Below are positions 1 through 5,428 of a DNA stretch of 5,428 nt, one piece after another (position 1 is the stretch's first letter; each line of letters starts with the position of its first letter). The notes under the pieces are model-generated. The model was not told where the DNA came from. It was given only the letters and a program-made list of their open reading frames with translations, and ran no database searches. The translations under genes and the position numbers were made by a program. The stretch spans positions 1-5,428 of the forward strand of contig CAZFNU010000041.1 in the NCBI GenBank assembly GCA_964520445.1, written 5' to 3'. This DNA is from CAZFNU01 sp964520445 (GTDB taxonomy: Bacteria; Patescibacteriota; Minisyncoccia; UBA6257; JAKLIH01).

Positions 1-88
1 TCCCGGCTAATAAAGCTAAGATAGCTAATACTATCATGAGTTCTACGAGGGTGAATGATTTTTTTAAATTAATTTGTTCCATAAACAT
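1..88 (-). CDS. Type IV prepilin-like (pseudopilin) protein, N-terminal part only
   Basis: This is the first 29 codons of a gene that continues past the left edge. It begins ATG at 86-88 (or a second in-frame ATG at 80-82), with a short leader rich in Lys followed by FTLVELMIVLAIL. That is the class III prepilin signal: cleavage before Phe, N-methylated Phe, Glu at +5 and a hydrophobic helix. Such proteins are cleaved by prepilin peptidase (PilD) at the inner membrane and assembled into type IV pili or type II secretion pseudopili. Odd point: the residue before the cleavage site is Ser, not the usual Gly. No clear Shine-Dalgarno sequence precedes either ATG, so the start is undecided. It lies 55 bases downstream of ftsQ and has its own promoter-like sequence. 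The exact type (major pilin, minor pilin or pseudopilin) cannot be told from this fragment. Confidence 0.85.
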   Translation of the reverse strand, partial: MFMEQINLKKSFTLVELMIVLAILALLAG

Positions 89-101
89 CTTTAAGTCTTA
101 G

Positions 102-138
102 TTGATTAGAGTATATCAAATAAATATACTTTAATCAA
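102..138. repeat. Inverted repeat with 15-base arms overlapping the promoter
   Basis: TTGATTAGAGTATAT (102-116) and ATATACTTTAATCAA (124-138) are reverse complements at 14 of 15 positions, separated by a 7-base loop. The repeat sits 5 bases after the ftsQ stop and ends 13 bases before the prepilin ATG. Because of the symmetry, both strands show TTGATT-17-TATACT. It could be an operator for a dimeric regulator or an AT-rich terminator hairpin for ftsQ. No T-run follows it on the minus strand, so the terminator reading is the weaker one. Confidence 0.65.
110..138 (-). promoter_or_regulatory. Putative sigma70-type promoter for the prepilin gene
   Basis: On the minus strand there is TTGATT (133-138), a 17-base spacer, and TATACT (110-115). 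TG and one further base precede the -10 box, as in extended -10 promoters. The -10 box ends 21 bases before the first possible ATG at 88. It lies entirely between the ftsQ stop and the prepilin start, so it would drive the prepilin gene separately from ftsQ. The boxes lie in the two arms of an inverted repeat, so the match could partly follow from that symmetry. Confidence 0.55.
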
Positions 139-143
139 GGATT

Positions 144-950
144 TTATTTAAAAAACAACTTCTCTGGATAATATCTAGCATCTATGTATTCTATAGCTTT
201 TTTCTTAGGTTGTATCTCTTTTTGATAATATATGTCTGCTGCTTTAAAAGCATCCACAATCTTATCATTAATGGGTAAATAAACATCAAATCCCTCTTTA
301 GTTTGTATAACTAAAGAATTTTGTTTATTAAAAGAATACTCTAAATTAATAACCAATTTCTTAACCTCTAGTATATAATCTTGTAATAACATAATATTTT
401 TAATTTGATCAGCTGAAAAAATCTGTTTATCCACGATAGTTTCATTTAACCCAGCCATAATATTTTCTGGTACATCAAAAAAATTAATACTGCCCATATT
501 AGTATAATCTACAGTATTAGCTTTAAATAAAATTCCATTTTGATCTACATACATATTACTTAATTCTAACCCACTAATCTTCGCAACTAATATAGGACGC
601 TTCTCCTCTATCTTTACTTCCAAAGTATGGGTAAAAAAGTTCTTGGAGACATTAACTGTATTAATTTGGGGAAAATCAATTTTAATTTGAGAAGCAATAT
701 TAGAATTATTAATCAAAACTAAATTAGCTAATACATTGGGGTTCTTGGTAAACAATGATAAAAAATTCCAATATATTTTATTATTATTCTCCATAATCCT
801 CTGTCTTAAAACAGACAATAACAAATCAGATGGTATTTCTTTATTATTCTTTACCCCTATATTAATTAATAAAAAAGCAGGGGAAAAAAATATAAAATAC
901 AAACAAGCTAAAGTTAAGATAAAACAAACTCAACACAAACAATTCCTCAT
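144..950 (-). CDS. ftsQ: FtsQ/DivIB-like cell division protein (268 aa, UGA at codon 7)
   Basis: FtsQ/DivIB is a bitopic membrane protein that links FtsB/FtsL to the rest of the division machinery at the septum. Here residues about 7-33 form one hydrophobic membrane helix. A POTRA-like domain follows (about 32-117), with the family pattern of a short helix, then I..FP.I..V.V....T..V.V.E..P. YVDQNG.LF lies near residues 134-141, and the C-terminus YIDARYYPEKLFFK closely resembles the FtsQ ending YIDLR...YFK. I chose ATG at 948-950 because it restores the whole anchor. This requires reading the TGA at 930-932 (codon 7) as an amino acid, probably Trp. Under the standard code the gene could only begin at a TTG near 902 with a shortened helix and no ribosome binding site. 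It follows serS by 34 bases in the same direction. The stop is TAA. The family call rests on pattern, since FtsQ sequences diverge strongly. Confidence 0.8.
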
Positions 951-984
951 TGCCCTTTGTTTGTGTAGATGTTCTACTCTTTTA

Positions 985-2289
985 CTAGAATAATTTAATT
1001 TTCTTTTTTGTCTTAGCATTTTTAGATGAAATTATTTTTATTCCATTCATATATGGCCATAAAACTTTAGGAATACGTATTGACCCATCTTTAGTTTGAT
1101 AATTTTCAATAATAGCAATCATTAACCTACCTAAAGCTATCGCAGTACCATTTAAGGTATAAGCTACTTCATGCTCCCCTTTCTCATTTTTATACCTAAT
1201 CCCTAATCTTCTTGCCTGAAAATCAGTACAATTAGAATTAGAATGAGTTTCTCTGTATTCCCCCTTTCCTTCATTCTGCCCTGGCATAAATGACTCCATG
1301 TCAAAAGATCTAGCTGAAGGACGAGAGATATTCAAAGTGCTCGTCTGTACTACCCTATAAGGAATTCCTAAATCTTTCAAAATCTGTTCTTCAATTAAAG
1401 TAAATAAATCCTGTTCCTTTATCACTTGGTCTTTAGAACATACAGAAAACATCTCTATTTTATCGAATTGATGGGATCTTAAAATACCTTTCGTATCTTT
1501 CCCATAAGAACCCGCTTCTCTTCTAAAACAAGAAGAAAAACTCATAAATCTTTTAGGTAATTCCTTTAAATCAAAAACATGTTTAGCATTCATAGCTCCA
1601 ACAATATGTTCTGATGTCCCTATTAAAAACAAATCATCATTCTCTAAATAATAGGTTTCTTCTTTGTCTTCTTTAGTATCTACATACCCCATACCTTGAA
1701 AATATTCTGATTTAATAAAAAATGGTGGTAATATAGGTTCAAACATATATTTAAAACAATACTTCTGATAAACATAATTAACTAAAGCGAATTCTAGAAA
1801 TACCAATTCATTTTTAATAAATCCAAATCTACTCCCAGAAACTCTTCCGGCTGTATCAACATCTATTAAATTTAATTTTTCAGCTAAAGTTAAATAATCA
1901 ACTGGTTTAAAATCAAATCTAATTTTCTTTCCTACCTCTCTTAATACTTTGTCTGTATCCCCAACAGGTACGTCATCCAAAGGTACATTAGGAAAACTAT
2001 GCATTAAATTATCAAATTCTTTTTGATTTTTTTCTAATTCTTTCTCTAAAACATCAATGGCTTTCTTTACTTCTTTTAAAACCCCTAATCCTTCTTCTGA
2101 TTTCTCTTTAAAAAACTTTTCTTCTAAACTCTTGCGTTTAGATTTTAATTCATCAGTTTTCTGAATACATTGTCTTCTTTTTTTATCTATAATTAAAACT
2201 TCATCAATCTTTTTAGGATCAACTCTCCTAGTTGCTAATTTTTCTTTAAACCAATCAGTATTTTTTTGAATCGCTTTAATATCTAACAT
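985..2289 (-). CDS. serS: Seryl-tRNA synthetase
   Basis: This enzyme charges tRNA-Ser (and tRNA-Sec where present) with serine in the cytoplasm. The 434-residue protein is of normal length. Residues about 28-98 are Lys/Glu-rich and match the antiparallel coiled-coil arm that grips the tRNA long variable arm. The class II catalytic core follows: GTSEH (224-228, the serine-binding loop region), motif 2 CFRREAGSYGKDTKG (254-268) followed by RSHQFDKIEMF, the ETHSNSNCTDFQARR segment (347-361), and motif 3 GTAIALGRLMIAIIENYQ (381-398). A basic tail, KNAKTKKKIKLF, ends the protein. The ATG at 2287-2289 is 9 bases after the lysS stop, so the two synthetase genes are probably co-transcribed. No Shine-Dalgarno sequence is seen. 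Both Trp codons (13 and 411) are TGG, no in-frame TGA occurs, and the stop is TAG. Confidence 0.97.
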   Translation of the reverse strand: MLDIKAIQKNTDWFKEKLATRRVDPKKIDEVLIIDKKRRQCIQKTDELKSKRKSLEEKFFKEKSEEGLGVLKEVKKAIDVLEKELEKNQKEFDNLMHSFPNVPLDDVPVGDTDKVLREVGKKIRFDFKPVDYLTLAEKLNLIDVDTAGRVSGSRFGFIKNELVFLEFALVNYVYQKYCFKYMFEPILPPFFIKSEYFQGMGYVDTKEDKEETYYLENDDLFLIGTSEHIVGAMNAKHVFDLKELPKRFMSFSSCFRREAGSYGKDTKGILRSHQFDKIEMFSVCSKDQVIKEQDLFTLIEEQILKDLGIPYRVVQTSTLNISRPSARSFDMESFMPGQNEGKGEYRETHSNSNCTDFQARRLGIRYKNEKGEHEVAYTLNGTAIALGRLMIAIIENYQTKDGSIRIPKVLWPYMNGIKIISSKNAKTKKKIKLF

Positions 2290-2298
2290 ATTTAAAAC

Positions 2299-3744
2299 TT
2301 ATTCTTTGTTTCTTAAAAGAGGAAAAAATAAAACTTCTTTAATGGCATTAACTCCTAACAATACACTCATTAATCTTTCAATACCTATTCCTACTCCTCC
2401 AGTAGGCGGCATACCATATTCTAAAGCATCAACAAAATCATTATCTAATGGATGGGCTTCTTTATCCCCTCCTTCATGCATTTTTTCTTGCTCTTCAAAT
2501 CTCTTCCTTTGTTCCATTGAATCATTTAGCTCTGAAAACCCATTCATAATTTCTTTCCCATTAATATATAGATGGAACCTTAATGTATGCGCTAAATCTG
2601 AAGGATCCTGTTTAGCTAAAGGAGATAATTCTATTGGATCATCAATAATAAAGGTAGGATTTACTAACTCATTCCTAAATTGTTTTATAATCAAATCAGC
2701 TAATTTAGCTTTAGTTTCTCCCTTTTCAAATTCAATATGATTTTTCTTTAAATAATCTTCAAATTGTTCCTGTGTCCCATTATCAAAATCTAACCCACTT
2801 TTATCTTTAATAAACTGACAAAAAGTAATCCTAGGAAATGGAGTACTAATATCCTTTAATGAAGATTTCTCTCCTAATTTATCAACTAGAAATACAATTA
2901 AATTTTCTTACATCGACATTATTTCATCTCGATGTGACCAGGCCCAATATAATTCAAGGTTAGTAAATTCTGGATTATGCTCTCTATCCATTCCTTCATT
3001 ACGAAAACATTTGGATATTTCAAAAATCTTTTCATACCCTCCAATTAATAATCTTTTTAAATACAATTCAGGAGAAATACGTAAATACACATCAGTATCT
3101 AAAACATTTAAATGAGTAATAAATGGTTGCGCTAATGCCCCACCATAAACAGGTTGTAGAATTGGAGTTTCTACTTCTTTAAACTCTAACCCATATAGAA
3201 ATTCTCTGATGTATCTTGTTAAGTCAATTCTTAAATCAAAAATTTCTTTAACTTCTTTATTTAAAAGCAAATCAAGATATCTTTTTCTTAATTTTTCTTC
3301 TTCGTCTTCTAATCCAAACCATTCTGTAGGTATTGGACGTAATGTTTTACATAAAATTTTAAATTCTTTAACCGCTATTGTTTTTTCATTAGTATTAGTC
3401 ATAAATACTGTACCCTTAACTTCAACGAAATCCCCTAAATCAAAAAAATCTTTAAATAAATTCATTTTCTCATCTCCTAATTCATCTTTCTTTAACAGAA
3501 ATTGAATTTTCCCAGATTCATCTTGCATATGAGAAAACATTAAGGCCCCATGTCCTCTAATACTCATAATTCTCCCTGTTACACAAACTTCTGTATTATC
3601 TTTAACTAATACATCAAAATTTTCTAAAACTTCTACAATAGAATGATCTCTTGAAGTTTTTTCTGGATAAGGATTAATTCCTAATCCTCTTAACCCTTCT
3701 ATTTTTTTCTTTCTTTCTTGGATAACCTCTTCTAAACTAGCCAT
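2299..3744 (-). pseudogene. lysS: Lysyl-tRNA synthetase (class II), interrupted by one in-frame TAA
   Basis: LysRS charges tRNA-Lys with lysine. The reading frame from ATG 3742-3744 to TAA 2299-2301 covers 481 codons, close to the usual 490-500, and all landmarks are in one frame. There is an N-terminal OB-fold anticodon-binding domain (about 52-135, VTGRIMSIRGHGALMF), the class II core beginning near TEWFGLEDEEEKLRKRYLDLL (its first 20 residues start at 140), and GGALAQPFITHLNVLD (201-216). Motif 2 is CFRNEGMDREHNPEF (246-260), followed by the lysine-pocket region GKEIMNGFSELND, and motif 3 is GVGIGIERL (450-458). Codon 279 (2908-2910) is TAA, between motifs 2 and 3. The truncated 278-residue product lacks motif 3 and the ATP-binding arginine, so it should be inactive. 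Flanking residues on both sides of the TAA align smoothly with other LysRS, so nothing else is lost. All three Trp codons are TGG. Sequencing error, recent mutation and read-through all remain possible. Confidence 0.9.
2908..2910 (-). other. Premature TAA codon inside lysS
   Basis: The minus strand reads ...GAA ATA ATG TCG ATG TAA GAA AAT TTA ATT... In Bacillus subtilis and E. coli LysRS, as I recall them, this segment is DIMSLTENL or DLIELTESL, so TAA replaces one residue in an otherwise conserved helix. GAA, CAA or AAA could each give TAA by one base change. After it the frame stays open to 2302. No ATG, GTG or TTG occurs between 2907 and the TTG at 2692-2694, so separate translation of a complete C-terminal half is unlikely. 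TAA also ends ftsQ, the transposase, the upstream gene and lysS itself, so it is a genuine stop in this genome. Confidence 0.85.
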
Positions 3745-3764
3745 TTTTAAGATATTTAATTATT

Positions 3765-3792
3765 GATATAATACTAACAAATAATTAGTTAA
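3765..3792 (-). promoter_or_regulatory. Weak candidate promoter for lysS
   Basis: On the minus strand TTAACT (3787-3792) is followed after 16 bases by TATATC (3765-3770), about 20 bases before the lysS ATG. An overlapping TATTAT (3768-3773) is a better -10 box but has no partner at proper spacing. The whole leader is AT-rich, so matches by chance are likely. It lies on the lysS side of the insertion, so lysS may still be transcribed despite losing its upstream neighbour. No T-box or other riboswitch structure is visible in this short leader. Confidence 0.25.
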
Positions 3793-3798
3793 AATACA

Positions 3799-3815
3799 AT
3801 CCTTTAAAGTAATTT
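3799..3815. repeat. Left copy of the target-site duplication
   Basis: ATCCTTTAAAGTAATTT here is identical to 5333-5349 on the other side of the insertion sequence. If the element begins TGTC and ends GACA, the true duplication is the 15 bases TCCTTTAAAGTAATT (3800-3814). If it begins GTC and ends GAC, it is 17. The repeat contains the palindrome CTTTAAAG. The left copy retains a useless duplicate of the preceding gene's TAA stop (3804-3806). Confidence 0.9.
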
Positions 3816-3862
3816 GTCGCTCCAATATGATAATGTCCTAGTAGGCCAAAATAAGAATGTCC
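3815..3862. repeat. Left end of the insertion sequence: terminal inverted repeat plus subterminal motif
   Basis: The first 26 bases (3815-3840) match the reverse complement of 5308-5333 at 19 positions, with identical TGTC at the tip and AATGTCCTA at the inner edge. A second shared block, TAAGAATGTCC (3852-3862), matches the reverse complement of 5284-5294. Each end thus carries two copies of AATGTCC, 36-38 bases and 16 bases from the terminal GTC, probably two transposase-binding sites. Confidence 0.8.
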
Positions 3863-3882
3863 GCCCTAGGTCGTTTAAATAC

Positions 3883-3911
3883 TTAATAAATCAAGCAAAA
3901 TATGGTAGTAT
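3883..3911 (+). promoter_or_regulatory. Candidate transposase promoter
   Basis: TTAATA (3883-3888), a 17-base spacer, and TAGTAT (3906-3911) with TGG just before it (extended -10 form) lie 39 bases upstream of the transposase ATG, inside the element. Each box matches the consensus at 4 of 6 bases. The match is modest and the region is AT-rich. Confidence 0.35.
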
Positions 3912-3950
3912 CTGGAAGTCTAAATTAATCAAAGACTAATAGATAAAACC

Positions 3951-5276
3951 ATGGATAATAAGAAAATAGTTATGAGTAGCAAAGAATTGCATAAAGGAGC
4001 TATCATTAAGGATTGTCTTAATGGAAAGTACACCAGTAAAGAAGCTGGTACATTATTGAAACTTACCGCTAGGCATATTCGTAGATTAAAGAAAATAGTA
4101 AAAGAATTTGGCCTAGCTGGTTTAGTTCATAAACTTAGAGGAAAAGAAAGTAAAAAGAAAATACCCAAAGATATAGAAGAAAATATTGTTAAGATCATCA
4201 ATGATAAATATTGAGATTTTACTCCTGGGTATGTTTGTGAGAAATTAAGAGAGGTGCATAATATAATATGTAGCGATGAATGTACTAGACAATTAATGAT
4301 TCGCAATAATATCTGGTTTCCTAAGAAAAGAAAAGATAATAGTGAGTATAGGCAATGACGAGACAGAAAAGAACACAGAGGAGAAATGATCCAATATGAT
4401 GGATCATATCATGATTGATTCGAAGGCAGATTGTATACAGAAAAACTTCCCTGTCTGTTAGGTGGCGTAGACGATGCCAAGGGAGAAATAATGTATCTGA
4501 AGTTTGATACTGACGAAGGAGTTATCCCTACTATGAAATTTTGGACAGAATACTTCTTGCTACATGGTAAACCCCATGAAATCTATCTAGATAAACATAC
4601 TACCTACAAGAAGAGCGGATTGAACCCATATAGGATATGAACCAAGGAAGAGGAGTTAACTCAGTTCCAGAGGGCATGTAGTGATTTTGGTGTCAAAGTA
4701 ACTAATGCCCATTCCCCCCAAGCTAAAGGTCGAATAGAAAGATTGTTTGGAACATTACAGAATAGATTAGTTAGGGAGATGAGATTAAATAATATCTGTA
4801 GCATAGAAGAAGCTAATAAATTCCTAACAGAAAAATTCATTCCTTGATACAATAATAAATACGCTAAGAAACCTAAAAAGAAAGCAGATTTTCATAAGGT
4901 ATTAACTAAGAGACAAATTAATGAATTACCTAAAATATTTTGTATTAAAGAGAAAAGAGTTTTGGCTAATGACTTTACTGTACAACATGATAATACTTGA
5001 TATCAAGTCCTTAAGGATCAACCCTGTTTGGTCTGTAGAAAAGACAAGATAACGGTTGAGAAACATTTGAATGGAGAAATTAAATTAGCTTTACGTAATA
5101 AATATCTTAACTTCAAAGCCTTAACTGAAAAACCGCAACCCTTAAAGAGAGTTACGGTTTATGAGATTAAGAAAAAGATGAAAACATATATTCCTCCTAA
5201 GAATCATCCCTGAAGAAAACCTTTTTTCATCTCAAAAAATTCAAAACCCCTTTCTGAATTAATTAGGAAGAATTAA
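3951..5276 (+). CDS. IS1202/ISNCY-type DDE transposase, 441 aa, seven in-frame UGA codons
   Basis: This RNase H-fold (rve superfamily) transposase should cut and join the ends of the surrounding insertion sequence. Residues about 22-55 form a helix-turn-helix (YTSKEAGTLLKLTARHIRRL). The catalytic triad is D150 (MIQYDGSYHD), D214 (IYLDKHTTY) and E263 (SPQAKGRIERLFGTLQ). The C-terminal region ends in the family-typical HP-x-RKPF near 419-425. The frame is continuous from ATG 3951 to TAA 5274 only if TGA is sense. TGAs fall at codons 88, 136, 156, 230, 299, 350 and 421. Codons 136 (Q-x-RDRKEH), 156 (HD-x-FEGR), 350 (NT-x-YQV) and 421 (HP-x-RKPF) are positions where relatives, as I recall them, have Trp. 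Two more Trp are TGG (122 and 198). Length is normal for the family. An alternative start is Met8. No Shine-Dalgarno sequence is seen. Under the standard code it would break into several unusable fragments. Confidence 0.88.
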
Positions 5277-5283
5277 TAGAGTA

Positions 5284-5333
5284 GGACATTCTTACGTTGG
5301 TAAGAAGTAGGACATTTTAATGTGGGGTTGACA
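5284..5333. repeat. Right end of the insertion sequence: terminal inverted repeat plus subterminal motif
   Basis: Bases 5308-5333 are the partner of the left inverted repeat (19 of 26), ending GTTGACA. GGACATTCTTA (5284-5294) is the inner block shared with the left end. GTAGGACATT also occurs as two direct copies here (5281-5290 and 5307-5316), 26 bases apart start to start, about two and a half helical turns. Confidence 0.8.
5289..5306. repeat. Perfect 7-bp hairpin in the right end
   Basis: TTCTTAC (5289-5295) and GTAAGAA (5300-5306) are exact reverse complements around a GTTG loop, lying between the two GGACATT motifs just after the transposase stop. No T-run follows on the plus strand, so it is not a classic terminator. 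It may shape the end or help stop transcripts. The left end has no equal structure. Confidence 0.55.
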
Positions 5334-5349
5334 TCCTTTAAAGTAATTT
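5333..5349. repeat. Right copy of the target-site duplication
   Basis: This is identical to 3799-3815. It contains the last two codons and the TAA stop (5338-5340) of the upstream minus-strand gene, so insertion left that gene's end intact by duplication. Confidence 0.9.
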
Positions 5350-5428
5350 CTTTTGTCCTTGTTTCTCAGCCAAATGGTCAATTATTACACCCAAAAACTC
5401 TTTAGCTTTAACAATCGCTATTTTAGCC
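5338..5428 (-). CDS. C-terminal end of an unrecognised protein
   Basis: An open minus-strand frame enters from the right edge and gives 29 residues: AKIAIVKAKEFLGVIIDHL, then AEKQGQKKLL and TAA. The composition, with Lys, Glu and aliphatic residues, looks like a soluble helical tail, and the frame runs to the window edge. It stops inside the target-site duplication, which fits a real gene end next to an insertion. Before the insertion it ended 59 bases before lysS and was probably in the same transcription unit. I do not recognise the family from this fragment. Confidence 0.6.
   Translation of the reverse strand, partial: AKIAIVKAKEFLGVIIDHLAEKQGQKKLL

Larger units (their letters stand above)
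3815..5333 (+). mobile_element. Insertion sequence of the IS1202/ISNCY type, about 1.52 kb
   Basis: The element has a single transposase gene, ends beginning 5'-TGTC on both sides, imperfect terminal inverted repeats (19 of 26 identical) and a perfect 15-17 bp flanking duplication. Long duplications are typical of IS1202-type elements. From memory, the ISTde1 subgroup makes ones of about this size, which should be checked against ISfinder. It was inserted between an upstream gene and lysS, which before insertion were 59 bases apart. Intact ends, an open transposase frame (with UGA as sense) and a perfect duplication suggest a recent, probably still functional, insertion. Confidence 0.88.

Noticed and set aside
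965..977. GTAGA-TGT-TCTAC hairpin in the serS-ftsQ gap as a terminator
   Set aside because: The stem is only 5 bp, no T-run follows, and ftsQ starts directly after it.
736..993. Plus-strand open frame opposite ftsQ and the serS end
   Set aside because: It is antisense to real coding sequence and its low-complexity product resembles nothing known.
2299..2694. Independent C-terminal LysRS gene starting at TTG 2692-2694
   Set aside because: It would start in the middle of a conserved region, and homology continues upstream in the same frame to the TAA at 2908. No plausible start lies between.
2306..2740. Plus-strand open frame opposite lysS
   Set aside because: It is a shadow of the conserved LysRS motif 3 region.
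3209..3505. Plus-strand open frame opposite lysS
   Set aside because: It is a shadow of the LysRS OB-fold and core, with a Ser/Lys-rich product without homology signs.
3917..3937. AGTCT/AGACT stem in the transposase leader as a control element
   Set aside because: A 5-bp stem with an 11-base AT-rich loop is expected by chance.
4661..4852. Minus-strand open frame inside the transposase
   Set aside because: It is a shadow of the region holding the catalytic Glu of the transposase.
3951..5276. UGA read as glycine (Absconditabacteria/Gracilibacteria code 25)
   Set aside because: The TGA positions match conserved Trp motifs, not Gly, and serS and lysS have many Gly codons but no TGA.
3951..5276. 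Transposase as a decayed pseudogene with random stops
   Set aside because: All seven interruptions are TGA, none is TAA or TAG, there is no frameshift, and the catalytic residues, ends and target duplication are intact.
1..5428. tRNA genes (including a UGA-reading tRNA-Trp), CRISPR arrays or rRNA
   Set aside because: None seen by eye. All sizeable stretches are coding or element ends, so the window does not itself supply the UGA decoder.

Overview
This is a low-GC (roughly 30% by eye) bacterial chromosomal window. A block of host genes reads leftward on the minus strand, and one insertion sequence on the plus strand interrupts it. In transcription order the host genes are: the tail of an unrecognised gene (5338-5428), lysS (lysyl-tRNA synthetase, broken by one in-frame TAA), serS (seryl-tRNA synthetase), an ftsQ/divIB-like division gene, and the start of a type IV prepilin-like gene that runs off the left edge. 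Gene starts lack clear Shine-Dalgarno sequences. Low GC, weak ribosome binding sites and type IV pilin genes fit candidate-phylum (Patescibacteria-like) bacteria, but the sequence alone does not fix the taxon. FtsQ and a prepilin argue against Mollicutes.

The insertion sequence spans about 3815-5333. It has 5'-TGTC...GACA-3' ends, imperfect inverted repeats with paired subterminal motifs, and a 15-17 bp target-site duplication. It carries one DDE transposase of the IS1202/ISNCY type (441 aa). That gene is continuous only if TGA is read as an amino acid. It has seven in-frame TGA codons and no internal TAA or TAG. At least four TGAs sit where this family, as I remember it, has conserved tryptophan, so UGA = Trp is the best reading and UGA = Gly (Absconditabacteria/Gracilibacteria code) fits poorly.

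The host genes give partial support for the same code. No stop codon in the window is TGA. The ftsQ gene gains a proper ATG start and a full membrane anchor only if a TGA at its seventh codon is sense. However, serS and lysS contain no TGA at all, and host tryptophans are TGG (six TGG against one TGA), while the transposase has two TGG and seven TGA. Either the host reassigned UGA recently, or the element came from a lineage that uses UGA as Trp heavily.

The second oddity is lysS: a full-length, otherwise intact class II synthetase split by one TAA between catalytic motifs 2 and 3. The insertion sequence landed just upstream of lysS, at the stop codon of the preceding gene, and leaves both coding sequences uninterrupted. 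Between ftsQ and the prepilin gene lies a 15-bp-arm inverted repeat that carries promoter-like boxes in both directions.
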